A DNA stretch of 64,000 nt from Tricholoma matsutake (taxonomy: Eukaryota > Basidiomycota > Agaricomycetes > Agaricales > Tricholomataceae), in contig AP026544.2 in assembly GCA_026075535.2 (NCBI GenBank), positions 5,270,001 through 5,334,000 on the forward strand, written 5' to 3'. Positions 20,778-34,407 of the stretch are shown in pieces. Numbering within the stretch: position 1 is the first letter of the stretch; every line of letters starts with the position of its first letter. A model generated the notes under the pieces. The model was not told where the DNA came from and did not search any database. It was given only the letters and a program-made list of their open reading frames with translations. The translations under genes were made by a program, and so were the position numbers.

Positions 20778-23700
20778 AGGGGTGGCCTGCCTCGATGCCA
20801 GGTACCACTGAACTCTCTGTCTGCTCTGTACTACTAGCCACTTTGAAGAATCAATCTATGCATTTAGATGTCAAAGTGCTAGGAGCAGGCAGAGGGAAAG
20901 CCATCGAAACTGAAGCCCTACTCAACTCAGGAGCAGGAGGGATATTCATGAGTCATGAATTCACAGAGGATGGCAGATTCGAACTGTACCCCCTGGAGAA
21001 GGTGATCAAGGTCAAGAACGTGGATGGAACCCCAAACAAGAAAGGGGAGATTTCCCACTATGCCAAGGGACTCTTGACGATCAATGGAAGGACTTTCCCA
21101 ACAACCTTCCTGATTGCAGGACTGGGAAAGGAATCAGTCATCTTGGGCTTGCCGTGGCTCAGGAGAATCAATCCAGTAATCGACTGGAGAATTGGAACCT
21201 TCCAATTCAGGACGAATGACAAGACCCATCCTGAATTCTCACATGGAAGAGGAAGAACCCTTATTGGTAGGGTACAAACCAAGAAAACCGACAATGAAAA
21301 CCTGTCATGGCGACAGAAGGGAACCGAAAAGAAGAAGAACCCCTTAGACATGACAAAAGAAGAATGACAGGAATGGTGCCAAGGCATCATTGCCAGAGAT
21401 CAAGAAAAGCTCGCCCTCAAGAAGAAAGCCACCGAGGAAGAACAAGCACGATGGAAAAGGGTGGCCACCAGAGAGCTGGAGAAACTGGCCACCAGGAAAG
21501 AAGAAGGATGACTGGCAGTAGCCTGAATAGTCACGAAAGAAAGGGAAAAAGCAGCCCTGAAAAGCAAGAAAGAAGAGCTGGCAAAAGAAGAACACCGAGA
21601 GCTATGCCGAAGAGTTGTCACCAAGGCGAAACTGATGGGAGGAGTCCTCCACAAAGAACCAAGAAGAAGCAAGATGCCCGTCGAGACAAGAAAAGCGACG
21701 ATTGAAGAAATTGACGATGAAGAGATTGCGATCATGACTCTTCAAGATGCGGAGCCCATTGGGCCACAAGATGAAGAAGACACTGGGAAGGAAAACCCAG
21801 CACAGGCAAACCACGAACAGGCAACGGAACAGGCAATGGAACAACCGAAAGAGACACCTGAACTAAGGATCGAAGATGACGAACTACTAGTCGCCTACAT
21901 CCGAGGAGAACCCGTCATTGGAATATTCGAGCCAGCTAAGACACCGCTGACAGAGGAATACGATGAGCCAAGATACGGATATTCTCTGACGACAAAGACA
22001 ATCTCTCGGATCGTAAAGGCAAAAGGATCGCCACGATATGCTTATGGACAAAATATCTGGATTAGGGCAAAGACATCGGTCTCTCAACACCTGACACACA
22101 AGAAGGAAGGAGACCCTGAACAGAAGACCCTAGATGAACTACTCCCCAAACAGTACAAGGAGTACCGACGGATATTCGAAAAGGAAGCATCGGAACGATT
22201 CCCAGAATCAAGGCCCTGGGATCATGCAATTGAACTGAAACCGGACTTTGTAGCGAAGGATTGCAGGGTTTACCCACTGTCACCAGCAGAACAAAAGAAA
22301 CTTGACGAGTTTCTCGATGAAAGCCTGCAGAAAGGATACATCCGACCATCAAAATTGCCCATGGTGTCGCCATTCTTCTTCATTGCGAAGAAGGACTCGG
22401 ACGCGCTATGACCTTGCCAAGATTACAGGTACTTGAATAATGGAACAATCAAGAACACCTACCCACTGCCGCTGGTAGGAGACCTGTTGGACAAACTAAG
22501 AGGGGCAAAATGGTTTACAAAATTGGACATCCGATGGGGATATCACAATGTCAGAATCAAAGATGGAGATCAATGGAAGGCAGCCTTCAAGACAAATTGG
22601 GGGCTGTTTGAACCAACGGTGATGTTCTTTGGATTATGCAACTCACCGGCGACCTTCCAGGCAATGATGAACAAGATATTCCGTGACATGATCGGAGAAG
22701 GATGGCTCGTGATCTACATGGACGACATCCTGATATTCTCCAAGGATCAGAACGAACACCAGGAAAGGACAAAGAGGGTACTGCAAAGACTGGCAGAAAA
22801 CGACTTATACCTGAAGCCAGAGAAATGCAAGTTCAACATCCACGAAGTGGAATTCTTGGGTCTGATCATCCGACCCAATGAAATTGCCATGGACAACACG
22901 AAACTGGCAGGTATACAGGATTGGCCAACCCCGACAAACGTAAAGGCAGTCAGATCTTTCCTGGGATTTGGTAACTTCTACAGGAAGTTTATCGGACATT
23001 TTGCGGAGACAAGCAGACCACTCAATGAACTGACGAAGAAGAACAAAGTGTTCGACTGGACAAAGGAATGCGAACAGGCCTTTCAAACGCTGAAAAGGAA
23101 ATTCGCAGAAGCACTGGTACTGCTGATGCCAGACCTGACAAAGCCATTCACGATCGAATCAGATGCCTCAAAACATGCGACAGGAGGAGTGCTGAGACAA
23201 AGGGATATGAATGGGGACTGGCATCCGTGTGGATACATATCGCATGCGCTAACACCAATGGAACGGAACTACAAGATTTACAACAGGGAGCTACTAGTGA
23301 TAATATGATCACTAGAAACCTGGAGACACTACCTAATGGGTTCAGAACACCCAGTGGTAATCCTGTTGGATCACAAGAACTTGACGTACTTCCGAACGGC
23401 ACAGAAACTGAACAGGCGACAGGCAAGATGGAGCTTATTCCTATTGGAATTTGACTTGCAGATCATCCATGTGCCTGGATCACAGATGGTGCAGAGCAAT
23501 GCGTTGTCATGGAGAGCGGATCACGTACCGGAAGAAGACAATGATAATGAAGATGTCACAATGCTGCCGGAAACAGTATGTGTGAAATTCATTGACACCG
23601 AAATGCATGACTTACTCGCAGGGAGTATCATGAAAGACGATCTGGTAAAAAGTGCAATTGAAGCGCTAAAGACAAAAGGAACTCCGCCAATAAAGTCAGC

Positions 23701-25033
23701 ATTGGAAGATTGGAAAATAGAGGACAGCCTTCTATTTTTCCGAGACAGGTGCTACGTCCCAGACAACGGAGATCTACAAAAAAAGCTGGTGCAAAAATAC
23801 CACGAAGGAGTGACCAGCGGACATCTGGGACAGTGGCAGACAATGGAAATGGTTAGGAGAGATTACTGGTGGCCAGGAATGATGATGTACATCAAAAACT
23901 ACGTTGCTGGATGTGCAACATGCCAGCAAATGAAGGTTAACACCCACCCGATGACACCGCCTCTACAACCAATTAAATCTGAAGTGACAAGACCATTCGC
24001 GATGGTGACAACAGATTTCATAACCGACCTACCAGAGTCCAATGGTTATGATGCACTCATGGTTGTGGTAGACCATGGGCTTATGAAGGGGGTATTTTTT
24101 ATCCCTTGCAGGAAAACTGTAGATGCATTGGGAGCGGCCACCCTCTATCTAGACAATGTCTACAAACGATTTGGCCTCCCAGACAAGATCATCTCTGACA
24201 GAGATCCCAGATTTGCCTTGCAGCTGTTCCAGGAGCTAGGAAGGCTGCTCGGAATCAAGCTGGCAATGAGCACAGTGTACCACCCCCAGACCGACGGGGA
24301 GACAGAATGGGTGAACCAGGAAGTGGAAGTATACTTACGGATCTTCTGCTCGAACAACCAGGAGAATTGGAAGCACCTCCTCCTGACTGCGGAGTTCACG
24401 CACAACCAGAGAATGCACTCCGTACAGAAGAACTCCCCATTCTACCTCATGATGGGCTATGAGCCCAAGGCGATCCCACTCCCCTACCTGAAGACGGACA
24501 TACCGGCCATAGAAAAACGAATAGTTGCACTGCAACGGGCCCGAGATGAAGCGAAGGCAACTCACGAGTTGGCCAGACAAATGATGGTGGAAAGAATGAC
24601 AAGGCACTTCACCCCATTCAAAGAAGGAGACAGAGTGTGGCTAGAAGCAAAGAACCTCAGAACGACGCACCAAACAAAGAAGCTCGCACCGAAAAGAGAA
24701 GGACCATTCTCTATTGAGAAGGTCCTGAGCCCACTCTCCTATCGACTGAAGTTACCAGAACAGTGGAAAATACACCCGGTATTCCACACGGCACTTCTTT
24801 CCCTGTACAAAGAAACCGAGACACATGGACTGAACTTCCCAGAACCACCACCTGACCTGATAGAAGGTGAATTGGAGTATGAAGTGGAAGTGATCATTGG
24901 ACATAAAAAGAAAGGAAGAACCATGCACTTCTTAGTGAAGTGGGTTGGATACCTGACCTCAGAGAACTCATGGGAGCCCGAGGGAAACCTGAAACATGCC
25001 AAGACAATCCTAGGGGCATATAAACAGCGATGA
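20774..25033 (+). pseudogene. Gypsy B Pol polyprotein (TGA-interrupted)
   Basis: A single frame with protease, reverse transcriptase (DYRYLNN; catalytic YMDD in [10 protein letters not shown] at about 22715), RNase H ([11 protein letters not shown]), integrase (HHCC zinc domain ending CATCQQMK; DDE residues in TTDFITDLP, IISDRDPRF and DGETEWVNQ) and chromodomain (FLVKWVGYLTSENSWEPEGN, about 24930). It is broken only at TGA (21365, 21508, 21523, 22409, 23306), mostly at positions expected to be Arg. The protease active site reads LLNSGAGG, with Asn for the catalytic Asp. No frameshifts, so the decay is by point change only. Confidence 0.92.
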
Positions 25034-25657
25034 CAGCTGTAGAACCCCCAAAACCAAGACACCCACCAAACAAACCACAGAATGCTCCCCATCCCATTGA
25101 CACTACACCTACCACGAACCCCAGCAAGGACTGGGCGAACAGTCATCGACCAACAACCACTGACAAACATACTCCCTGGCAGACCCGCATGGATATGCCC
25201 ACATGGGATTCTCTTCTGGATTACGAGGGATGATTGGATAAGAAGGATGACCTCGACCTGTCCGAAATGCTGTCTCTTTGCCTGGAGAAGCATGAAAGCG
25301 GAGTACAATTGGGTGAGGGCACAGTATGAAGAGTGGTGCTTCAAGGGAGAACTAGACGAGGAGGACTACTTCCCAGAGGACTTCTACATCGATTGAGAAG
25401 GACTTGCCCCCGGCAGAAGACCACTGTCTGGGGTAAGCGTGCCCCTGTGGAGAGACCTGCAGTGGAATACCCACTATGATGACGAGAGCGGATATAGCCT
25501 GGTGAAAAGGCTCCTGCTCGGAGAACACGGAGAGTTGGGAACTCTGCTGCGCTCCAACCGATTCCCTCAAACCCCACAATCCCACCCCACCTCCTGACTA
25601 GAGAGGAGAAAGAGATTTTGATCGAAGTCAGTGACTTCGAAGATAGAGAGAGGGTGA
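25030..25657 (+). other. Extra ORFs between chromodomain and 3' LTR of gypsy B
   Basis: The pol stop overlaps a new ATG as ATGA at 25030-25033. That frame encodes a Pro/Thr-rich 67 aa, stops at TGA 25231-25233 and continues another 35 or so codons. Another frame to 25396 ends with an acidic, Trp/Tyr-rich tail (AEYNWVRAQYEEW...DEEDYFPEDF). I recognise no domain. A purine-rich stretch (AGATAGAGAGAGGG) lies just before the LTR and is the likely polypurine tract. Confidence 0.45.
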
Positions 25658-26310
25658 TGTTACGATTTGTTATTTGGGCCCGCAAGACCGGGCACTTCAT
25701 TTTTCTTGTTCCATTCGACTCACTTCCGATGGGAGACGCTTTGATGCATGGTGACTCCATGCACCCGAACCCACCCCCATGCATGCCGCGATATGACAGC
25801 CCTTTGACATGAGGTCCGTGACGTCGGACACTCACAATCGACATGCTGTGCTGCAGCATGTCCTTGACACCGGACGCCTCATGCAAGGCATGAGGCCTGT
25901 CTTTTCTATTGTTCTTTCTATTTATACTTGATAACGATCCTGCATTCCGATTGGACAATAGATATCTTCAAACCATATATAAGCTGTAGTAATACTGTCT
26001 GTATTCCTCAGCTTGACCTAATTCAATCAATGGTCTTAGACTCAACCAGAACACTCAACAGCTGAGGAAGCCCCTAGCTGTGATAACTCGAACTCAACAG
26101 TTGGAAAGCCTCCAACTGTGATACACAAACCGACGGTCTACTCAGAAAGCCTCTGAGTACGGATAGCCGTGACGACTTGAGGAAGTACCCAAGTGAAGGC
26201 AGGAAGCCCGATACACTAGGAAAGTCTCCTAGTGCGATACGAGACAGTTGGAAAGCCTCCAACTGTAACATATGAAGCCAAGGCTGAGTTAAAGACCTAT
26301 AGTCTTAACA
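25658..26310 (+). repeat. 3' LTR of gypsy B
   Basis: 653 bp, TGTTACG...TTAACA, followed by the TATTC duplication. It keeps the six-hairpin array; differences from the 5' LTR in that stretch fall in spacers or a bulge. Confidence 0.93.
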
Positions 26311-26479
26311 TATTCCACCTACGTTTTTGGTGTGAAAGGCCTATCTCAACAAACTCATCTATTAATAACCCCTTGCATCAAAACTGTCAATTCCCCCATC
26401 ACAAGTGTGGATCCCGCCCCCTTCTTGTAGAGAGAACCCGCATGGTCTTAGCTAGCAGATAGTGGGTGTCGCCCTAACA
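26311..26479 (+). repeat. 5' LTR of family A copy 2, right part
   Basis: Starts with the duplicated TATTC and supplies the last 164 bp of the LTR, ending CCCTAACA. Confidence 0.92.
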
Positions 26480-26943
26480 GAAGAACCTTTCCATATCAGT
26501 GCGCCTTCTCTTACTTGTGCATACATCATTGTTTCACTGCGCCACATCCAATTACTCATCCTTTCGGCATGAGCTGGAAGTACTTGTATATACATAATCT
26601 ACCTTTTCTTTCATAAGCCAACACCAGGCCTCGCCTTACATTGTGACTGCCAGTGATCGAGAGGCAGCGCTCGTCATTAGGACAGCTGCAACCAGACAAA
26701 CGATTGGATCTGGTTTAGTTACAATTTACATCACTCTATTTGGACGACTATTTTAGTTACAAGCCAAATTCAGTGTTATCTCCGAGATCAGGCACTGTTG
26801 GAAGGGTTATTGATCCAAAGTGTCAAATTAGGCGCCTGACGAATGATTGATGAACCATCATGTGACCCATAAACGTTTGGAGAGGTCTCGAAGAAAAAAT
26901 CTTGAATTTGTCAAAGAAGTGATTCATCACAGATTCTACAATT
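26480..26943 (+). other. Family A copy 2 leader
   Basis: Collinear with 7511-7991 with small differences; no ORF of its own. Confidence 0.7.
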
Positions 26944-28040
26944 ATGTCCAAACCTTCAACTTCTAATCCTGGCCCTAATCCTGTTCCCACATTAGCACTA
27001 GAGGCGAAAATTGATGCGCTTACAGTGCAAATGTCGCAATTAGTGTCAGTGTTGGCAGCATCACAGCCCAGACAAGCGGAAGTACAGCCAGAGATGACAG
27101 GAGAAAGAGATGATGAGATGGAGGAGATGGTGGAGTGGATATTGCAGGAGGATGAGACGGTGGAGAAATCTGGAAATGGAAAAGCGTGCTTACCTAAGTA
27201 CACACCCCTGCAAATCTTTGACGGTACCATGGAGAATACAAAATCCTTCATCAGCTCTATAGTATTGTACATCCATGGGAGGAAGCCAGAGTTTCGTACA
27301 GCTGAGTCTAGGATTATGTTTGCTCTCTCATACATTCAGGGGGGGAAAGCACAGTTCTGGAGAAACAAGGCTATTAATCAAATTGCCATGGGAAATAAAC
27401 CATTTGCAACCTTCAAGGAATTTATGGAGAGATTGGAGGCACAGTTTGGAGATCCTAATCCAAAGGCAACAGCCAATGCTAAATTGAAAACCATGCGCCA
27501 AGGTTCCCTAACGGCGGATGAATTTATTTTGCAGTTCAAAGCAGAAGCTTCGCAAATGGACATGGGAGAAGCCACGTTGGTAGAGTTTTTGAAAGCAGGA
27601 TTAAATCCCTCTTTATTCAAGTCTATCTACTGACTACCTTCTATGCCAGAGAAGTTGGACGAGTGGTATAATTGGGCAATGCACCTTGACCAGCAATATC
27701 GGCAGGAACAGGCAGAGTCAAAGTTGATGTATGGAAGTAGTAAATTGGAAAGTCATCAGGAGGAAAGTCCGAGAAAGGAAAGGCACCTCAGGCACAAGCT
27801 TCAAGGGCACAGCCACCAGCCATGGCAGTGACACCTATAGTTATGGAGTCAGCAGCACCAGCAGAGGCAATGGAGGTTGATCAAGCAGGGAGACGAGCCC
27901 CACTTAAATGTTTTAACTGTGGGCAGTTAGGACACATTTCTAGGAATTGTAGGCAGAAAAGAAAGATTAGGGAAGCTACAATCGAGGAAGTGAAGCCGGA
28001 GGAAGGCAAGCAGAAGAATTTTGTGGAAGAGTCCCAGTAA
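26944..28040 (+). pseudogene. Family A Gag, copy 2
   Basis: Same protein as 7992-9089. It is broken by TGA at 27631-27633 (copy 1 has CAA) and by a 1-nt deletion near 27745 (GTAAATTGG against GTAAATTTGG). The zinc knuckle CFNCGQLGHISRNC survives downstream in the shifted frame, ending at TAA. Confidence 0.9.
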
Positions 28041-28886
28041 AGGTTTCCCCATTGGTGACCCAGAATCGTTACAATGTATTAGTATCCGAGGAAACCCAGA
28101 GCAAATCAGAAAAGGAAATCAAGGAGGAGTACAACAGTTGTCAATCATGTGACAAAGAAAATCATCACGCATCATTTCTGAAAACCCCTAAATTCTTTAT
28201 TCACTCTGCGTGAATAGAACCCGAAATCACCTTGACTGTGGGACTGAAGACAGTGGACATGCATGCAGCGATTGATGTGGAAGCATTGCTTGATAGTGGT
28301 GCTACAGGATTATTTATTAATCAATCCTTAATTACCGGAAACAGTATTAACACATGCAAGCTGGTGCAACCTATAATGGTGTACAATATTGACGGAACAG
28401 TCAATTGTGGAGGAACTATCAAGGAGGAGGTGACTATGATCCTAAAGTATCAGGAGCATCAGGAGCGAGCCATATTCGAAGTGTGCAATCTTGGGAAAAC
28501 CAATCTAATAATAAGATGTCCATGGTTATGGAAGCATAATCCTGAAATTGATTGGAAAACTGGGAAAGTACAAATGACTCATTGTCCTAAGGAATGTAAT
28601 GTGTATGGGAGGAAGATGAAAAAGGAAAAAAGGAAAAAGAAAGAGAAAGAACGTCCGAGAAAGTATTCTGTTACGATGGAGGAAGTGGAGGATGAGGAAA
28701 TGCCAAATGGGGAAGTTCCGGTCATGATCGAGAAAGAAGAGCAGAAGCAAACCTTTAGAGCAATTCGTGGAGGACAGTCGTGGGACAAGAATATTGTGAA
28801 GGTGGAGAAGCCAGTGGAGGAATGGGTGCCAAAAGTGTATCATGAATATCTGTCAGTGTTCCAGAAGAAGGAGTCTGAGCGAATGC
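28041..28886 (+). pseudogene. Family A Pol, copy 2, 5' part (protease)
   Basis: Holds the protease ([14 protein letters not shown]) and the linker to RT. It is cut after 28886 by the copia element and continues at 34408. The in-frame TGA before the protease (GCG TGA ATA) is shared with copy 1, so that change predates their separation or is tolerated. Confidence 0.88.
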
Positions 28887-29259
28887 TGTAGAAAATCAAT
28901 CCTAGTGTAAACAAGAATGAACTCAGTCTCTGTACAAGTGACTGTATTCCAGATATACTGTACCTAGTGTAAACAAGAATGAACTATACAATGTACAGTA
29001 AGTAACGATCCATGTCTGTAATAAGGTCGGTACTCACCTCAGTCTCTGTACAAGTGACTGAGGTGGTAGGGTAATTATCTACTGTATATATATGTATCAT
29101 GTAAGATAAAGAGGAGTAGGCATAAAGGTATCTATGATATAGATCTGGACACACACCTCAAAGGGATTGTGCTAAATATAGTACGCACATCAAAGGGCAT
29201 GCCAGGATCCATATATGGTAATACGGCGCTCAGGTGTGTTCACGGTGTGATTCTCAATA
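28887..29259 (-). repeat. 3' LTR of the copia element
   Basis: 373 bp; on the minus strand it ends TTTTCTACA. Pairs with 34035-34407. Confidence 0.92.
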
Positions 29260-29347
29260 CTCCTCCTCACCGTGGACACTCCTCCTCGCATGGAATTGTA
29301 TTAGCGTAACCCTAAAAAGTTGCGAAGGTAAGTGAATTGTTTGATGT

Positions 29348-32300
29348 CTAGGGCCTGTCTGCAGGGTTTTCATGGGTATTGACGTATGTGAGTTGTAGTT
29401 TGTTTGATTGAATGCATTCGCGAAGGAAGTGGTATTTTATATTGATGTGTTTGATGCGGGAATGGAGAAGGGAATCCTCAGATAGGGACTTTGTTGCAGT
29501 GTTATCACAGTGTATAGTTGTTGGAAGATGTTGTTGGTAATTGATAGATTTGAGTAGTGCTCGCAACCAGATACACTCCTTGGCTGTTTCGAAAGCTGCC
29601 ACATATTCTGCCTTGCATGATGAGGTTGCAACAACTTTCTGCTTACGAGCCATCCAAGAAACAACTCCTGAACCAAGGGAACATACATAACCACTGACGC
29701 TACAGCGTGTGTCAAGACAATTTGCCCAGTCGGAGTCACTGAATGCTTGAAGGTTAATAGGGTGATCGCCTCCAAGGTAAAGTTTGAGGTCCCTTGTCCC
29801 CTTGAGATATCGTACCAATCTGATAGCTGCACACCAATGTTCAAATGAATAGCAGTCGAGGTATTGCGAGAGTTGTTGGACAGCATAAGAAATATTGGGG
29901 CGCATTGATATGGACAGGTAAAGTAGACAGCTGACTAAGGATTGGTATGGGAGTTTATTGAGTTGGAGTTGATCTTCAGAAGACATTGATTGTCGATCCA
30001 GGCGGCGTAATTTTGAACCTGGTTCTAGAGGTGCCAACACAGGGTGAGCATCCTTTTGACCAAACTGTTCAATTATTTTGTCGATCAAAGCAGTCTGTGA
30101 GAGTGCGACTGTCCGGGTGATCCTGTCCCAGGTTACCACAATCCCAACAATGAAGCGTGCTGTGCCCAATTCCGAGATGGTCCATACTTGCCTCATCTGG
30201 TCTTTGAAACATTCATTTTCAGCCTTGGAATCTGCGATAGCAAGGTAGTCATCAATGTGAACAGCTGCAATGATAATACCTGAGTTAGATTTTTGGTAAT
30301 AAATGCACGACTTGCACAATAGGTGGGTGAATCCCCAATCGATCATTTGGGTGTTAAGCGTCTGATTCCATATGTGCCCACTCTGCTTCATACCATATAG
30401 ACCACGTTGAATTTGCCATACCCAGTCTTCCTTTCCATGCTCTTCAAAACCTATTGGTTGATGCATGTATTGTACCTCATCGTCTGGTAATAGGCCGTAG
30501 AGGAATGCCGTCTTCACATCAATCTGTTGAGCATCCCAGCCAAGTGAAGCTGCTAAATGTAGGAGTATTTGCCACGATTCCATGCGCGCAGTAGGTGAGG
30601 TGGTCTTGGTATAATCCTTGCCATAGATCTGTTCAAAACCTTTAAAGACTAGACGGACTTTCCACCATATGGCTTTTCTGGTCTCGTCCCGCTTAATGTG
30701 GAAGACCGGTTTCCCCTTTCGGATCTGGTTCCCCTGTGGTATGTCATTTCTAGGAATGAGTTTGTAGATGCCCATGTCCTTTAGCGATTTCAGCTCCTCC
30801 AGATATCCCTGTCTCCATCGTTCCCCATCAGTGGAATTCCTGGCCTCCTCCCATGTCTTGGGGTCATCTTTGAACTGAAGTGATTCTGGATCAAAGTCCA
30901 TCATCTCTGAGATCAAAGTCTGGAGATGATGCGCTTGATCACTGAGGTCAAGGTTCCTGAATGATCGATGGAGGTTGTTGATGATGTCACAATCATGATC
31001 GATCAGAGGATCTAATCGAACTTCATCAGCTGTCCGGGCAGCTACTGTGGCAGCCCTGCATTCCCGTCGTGCCTCCTTGACTCGAGTAGCACCCTCTCAA
31101 GATTCTTGAACAGCTGCAGCGGTTCTAGTGATGGCCGGTCCGCTATTTGGGTTCTTCTCAGTGGGGATAGGTATGCGTGATGAGCATTGGGGCAAGGTAG
31201 CAGGTGGTGGTAGTGGATTCTCATGGATAATTTCATCAGGTGGATCAACAATGGGTTGGTCTGTGCCAAAAGGTTCATCCTCACTATTATCGTCCTGGGG
31301 CAGTATATTGAAAGATGGTTTGTCATTCGCAAGGTTGTCCAGGGTGTCGTCACTGACAGGGTTAGTGGGTGCGGATGACGAGTGACCATCATGACTCTCG
31401 AGGAACCTGACATGGTAAGAGCTATGAGTTTTGTGTGTGGCACGATCATAGCATTGGTATGGTTTAGACTTCGAATTGTAACCCACCAATACACACTCAA
31501 TGGAACACTCAAATATTTTGGGATTAGGCTTCTTGGGAATAAGTATGAAGGCGCTGCACCCAATCTCTCATAGGTAAGAGTAGTTGGGTTTTCGTTCGTT
31601 CCATAGTTCCCAAGGTGTATATCCCTGGAGTGAGCGAGTCATAGTTTTTGCATGTAAATGAGATGCTGTAAGATAGAATTTGTCCCAGAGATATGGTGGT
31701 AAGCACGAGTAGATTCACATTGTATGAGCTTTGGCCATAAGTGTCTGGTGCATGCGCTCAACATGGCCAATGTGTGCAGAAGTGTGAGGGGCTGTAAATC
31801 AATGATCAGTCCCTCATGTCTTCAGCCACGCTTCCATCTCATGTGACTTCAATTCACCATTGTCAGTGACATATGTACTGACTTTGAGACCAGTCTCAGC
31901 TTCACGAGCAAGTTCCCAAGCTTTAAGTTCAGGAAACAAATCATCTTTGTTGCGAAGGGGTATTGACCAAGGGAATGATGTATAGTCGTCAACAATGTCC
32001 ATGACATAAGAATTCCCAGTATGTGATTTCACAGCATGCGGTCCAGACAAATCCACCCAAACTTTCTCTAATTTCCTCATTGCCCTATGACCCGGCCCTT
32101 CTTCACGCTTCTTCAGAACAGGTGTCTTTGTCTGTTTACCGAGTACACATGATTCACATTTGGGTGGTCTAAGAGAGGACGTAACAGGCGCACCTGTGAG
32201 TGTCCCTTTCTTGGCCATATCCCACAATGATTGATAATTTGCATGACCAAGGTGACGATGCCATGTTTCCAGAGTAGGGGACTTGTGTACGGCAAGAGCG

Positions 32301-33817
32301 TGATTGGTGGCTGCAGAGTGAATGTCGAGTGAGTAGAGTTTCTTGGAGAGTTGAGAGCCCTGGGCGATGAGTGCACCAGTGGATTTATCAGTGAACCAAC
32401 AACTATTGTTGTCGAAATGAGTGGTGACATTGGAGTCATCGGCCAGTACACCCACAGAGATGAGGCGGGCTGTCGATTGTGGGATGTATAGGGCATTACG
32501 TAAGATGATTGATGCACCCCGAGCTATTTTCAATTTAATATCACCGACGCCAACGGCGGCAATAGATGTGCCTCCCACACCTTTGACAGAACAGGGTGAA
32601 GTCGGACAAAGTGTAAGGAAATCACCACGGTCAGGTGAAATGTGTATGGTCGCCCCTGAATCTACTATAAATGGGGAGTCATCTAGGGAAAGTTGTGACC
32701 ATCAAGTTTGGATAAGGGGTTCCACAGTGAAGACGTTGTTGGGAGGTGTGGAAGTGTATTGATTCCAATCGATGGAAGTGATCACCTCCTCCTCGATGGC
32801 AACCCATCCATCATATTCCACTGCTTCAATAGACATGGAGGGAAGGGGGTCACAGGCAAGGCCAGCAAACTCGGGGCGGGGGGGAAGAGGGTTATCCTTG
32901 GAATCCACCATAAACGTATAAGCCCGCCCATTGACGTCTTTCACCGTAATCGGAGTTTTGGAAGTGGCAGAGCTGGGGGTCTTCCTCTCGATCACCAGCT
33001 TACGAGCAGTCCTAGTCTCCTCAATGGTCTTTCCCACCATACCACCCCCAGGTTTGATACAGTACTCCATCGTATGCCCAGTCTTTTTACAGACTGGGTT
33101 TCCACAAATTACTGTGCTGATCAATTTGTTGGGTTTGGTGCGGGCAGTAAGGGCAACATGAGAGCGTGAGTCCACACGTTGATCATTCTCAAGCAAAGAC
33201 TGTTTGTTCTCCAGGAACAAACAGATGTCCTTGGACCTGTATGGGGAGGAATCAGTCGAAGCGGCGATGTCACGGGAAATGATGGAGCATGCATGGGGAA
33301 AGTTATTGCTAAGTGAATTAAGGAGTGCTATGCAACAAAGAAGGTCAGCCTTTATATCCCCCATGGCAAAGGCGCGTTCAATGAGAGCACAAATTTTCTC
33401 TGCTGTTGCAGGAAGTGGGACATCCTTTGTGCATTGAATAGAAAGCGCTTGTTGAAGTAGTTGGACCTGGCAAACCAGCCCCTCTTTCTGATGTCAGTTC
33501 TGGAGTGTTGTCCAATTGACATCAGGGCCTTTCTCTTTGTCAAGGAATGTGTGCTCGGGTGGAGTAATGCTGGATGAAAGGTAAGCGTGCACAAGACGGT
33601 GGTTGGCCTTCCAATTGATGAGGGCACGCAGCTCCGCTGAAGTAGGTTCAGGGATTTCATTCACGATGTACTCATAAAGGCCATTCAGGGAGAGAGCAAT
33701 ACTGATTTCCTCACACCATTCTTTGTAGTTGGACTTGAGTTTATTGAGCTTCTCACCAGAGTACTGAACTGAGATTTTGATAAGGGAAATGGAAGGCGGG
33801 CTAGTTTCTGTAGTCAT
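29348..33817 (-). pseudogene. Copia Gag-Pol polyprotein (TGA-interrupted)
   Basis: One frame of about 1490 codons starting MTTETSPPSISL. Gag has a knuckle CGNPVCKKTGHTMEYC (about 33050). Protease is FIVDSGATIHIS (about 32660). Integrase shows a zinc region HRHLGHANYQ...CESCVLGKQ, core VWVDLSGP and VERMHQTLMAKA. Reverse transcriptase has catalytic HIDD (about 30260). RNase H ends with NTHENPADRP and TAG at 29348. It is interrupted by at least seven TGA codons, for example 33494, 32702, 31814 and 31097, and by no frameshift. Several TGAs fit lost Arg CGA, such as the site before EIGCSAF at about 31570. Confidence 0.9.
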
Positions 33818-34034
33818 AGTGGAAATATCATGGGTGGGGATATCAGAGTGGCAAATAGGTGGATGGTGAAAAACAAAGGGGGGGGGGAACATGTCAGGAA
33901 GCCTGACTCCGTTAAGCTCTGATCCAAGATCTAGATGATCACAAAAAAAAACAATCAAGCATGACGTAGTTAGACGTCCAGTGGCTAGGAGATTTTCTTC
34001 CATCATTTAAACATGACAGGAGTGGCCAATAACC

Positions 34035-34407
34035 TGTAGAAAATCAATCCTAGTGTAAACAAGAATGAACTCAGTCTCTGTACAAGTGACTGTATTCCAG
34101 ATATACTGTACCTAGTGTAAACAGGAATGAACTATACAACGTACAGTAAGTAACGATCCATGTCTGTAATAAGGTCGGTACTCACCTCAGTCTCTGTACA
34201 AGTGACTGAGGTGGTAGGGTAATTATCTACTGTATATATATGTATCGTGTAAGATAAAGAGGAGTAGGCATAAAGGTATCTATGATATAGATCCGGACAC
34301 ACACCTCAAAGGGATTGTGCTAAATATAGTATGCGCATCAAAGGGCGTGCCGGGATCTGTATATGGTAATATGGTGCTCAGGTGTGTTCACGGTGTGATT
34401 CTCAACA
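34035..34407 (-). repeat. 5' LTR of the copia element
   Basis: 373 bp, followed on the minus strand by GGTTATTGG, a possible primer-binding site that I could not assign to a tRNA. A 217-bp leader separates it from the gag ATG. Confidence 0.9.

Larger units (their letters stand above)
18975..26310 (+). mobile_element. Ty3/gypsy chromovirus B (complete, decayed)
   Basis: Long LTRs (667 and 653 bp) start TGTTACGAT and end TCTTAACA. The target duplication is TATTC (18970-18974, 26311-26315). Gag and Pol are in -1 relation with a canonical slippery site; a chromodomain ends pol and extra ORFs follow. At least two LTR length differences exist, including a 14-bp block near 19190 present only in the 5' LTR. 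Inserted inside the 5' LTR of family A copy 2. Confidence 0.95.
28887..34407 (-). mobile_element. Ty1/copia element (complete, decayed)
   Basis: Two 373-bp LTRs (28887-29259, 34035-34407), TGTAGAAAAT at the left end, flanked by AATGC (28882-28886, 34408-34412). Order on the minus strand is gag, protease, integrase, reverse transcriptase, RNase H, which defines copia. A purine-rich GTGAGGAGGAG lies just inside the 3' LTR. It is inserted in pol of family A copy 2, opposite strand. Confidence 0.95.
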
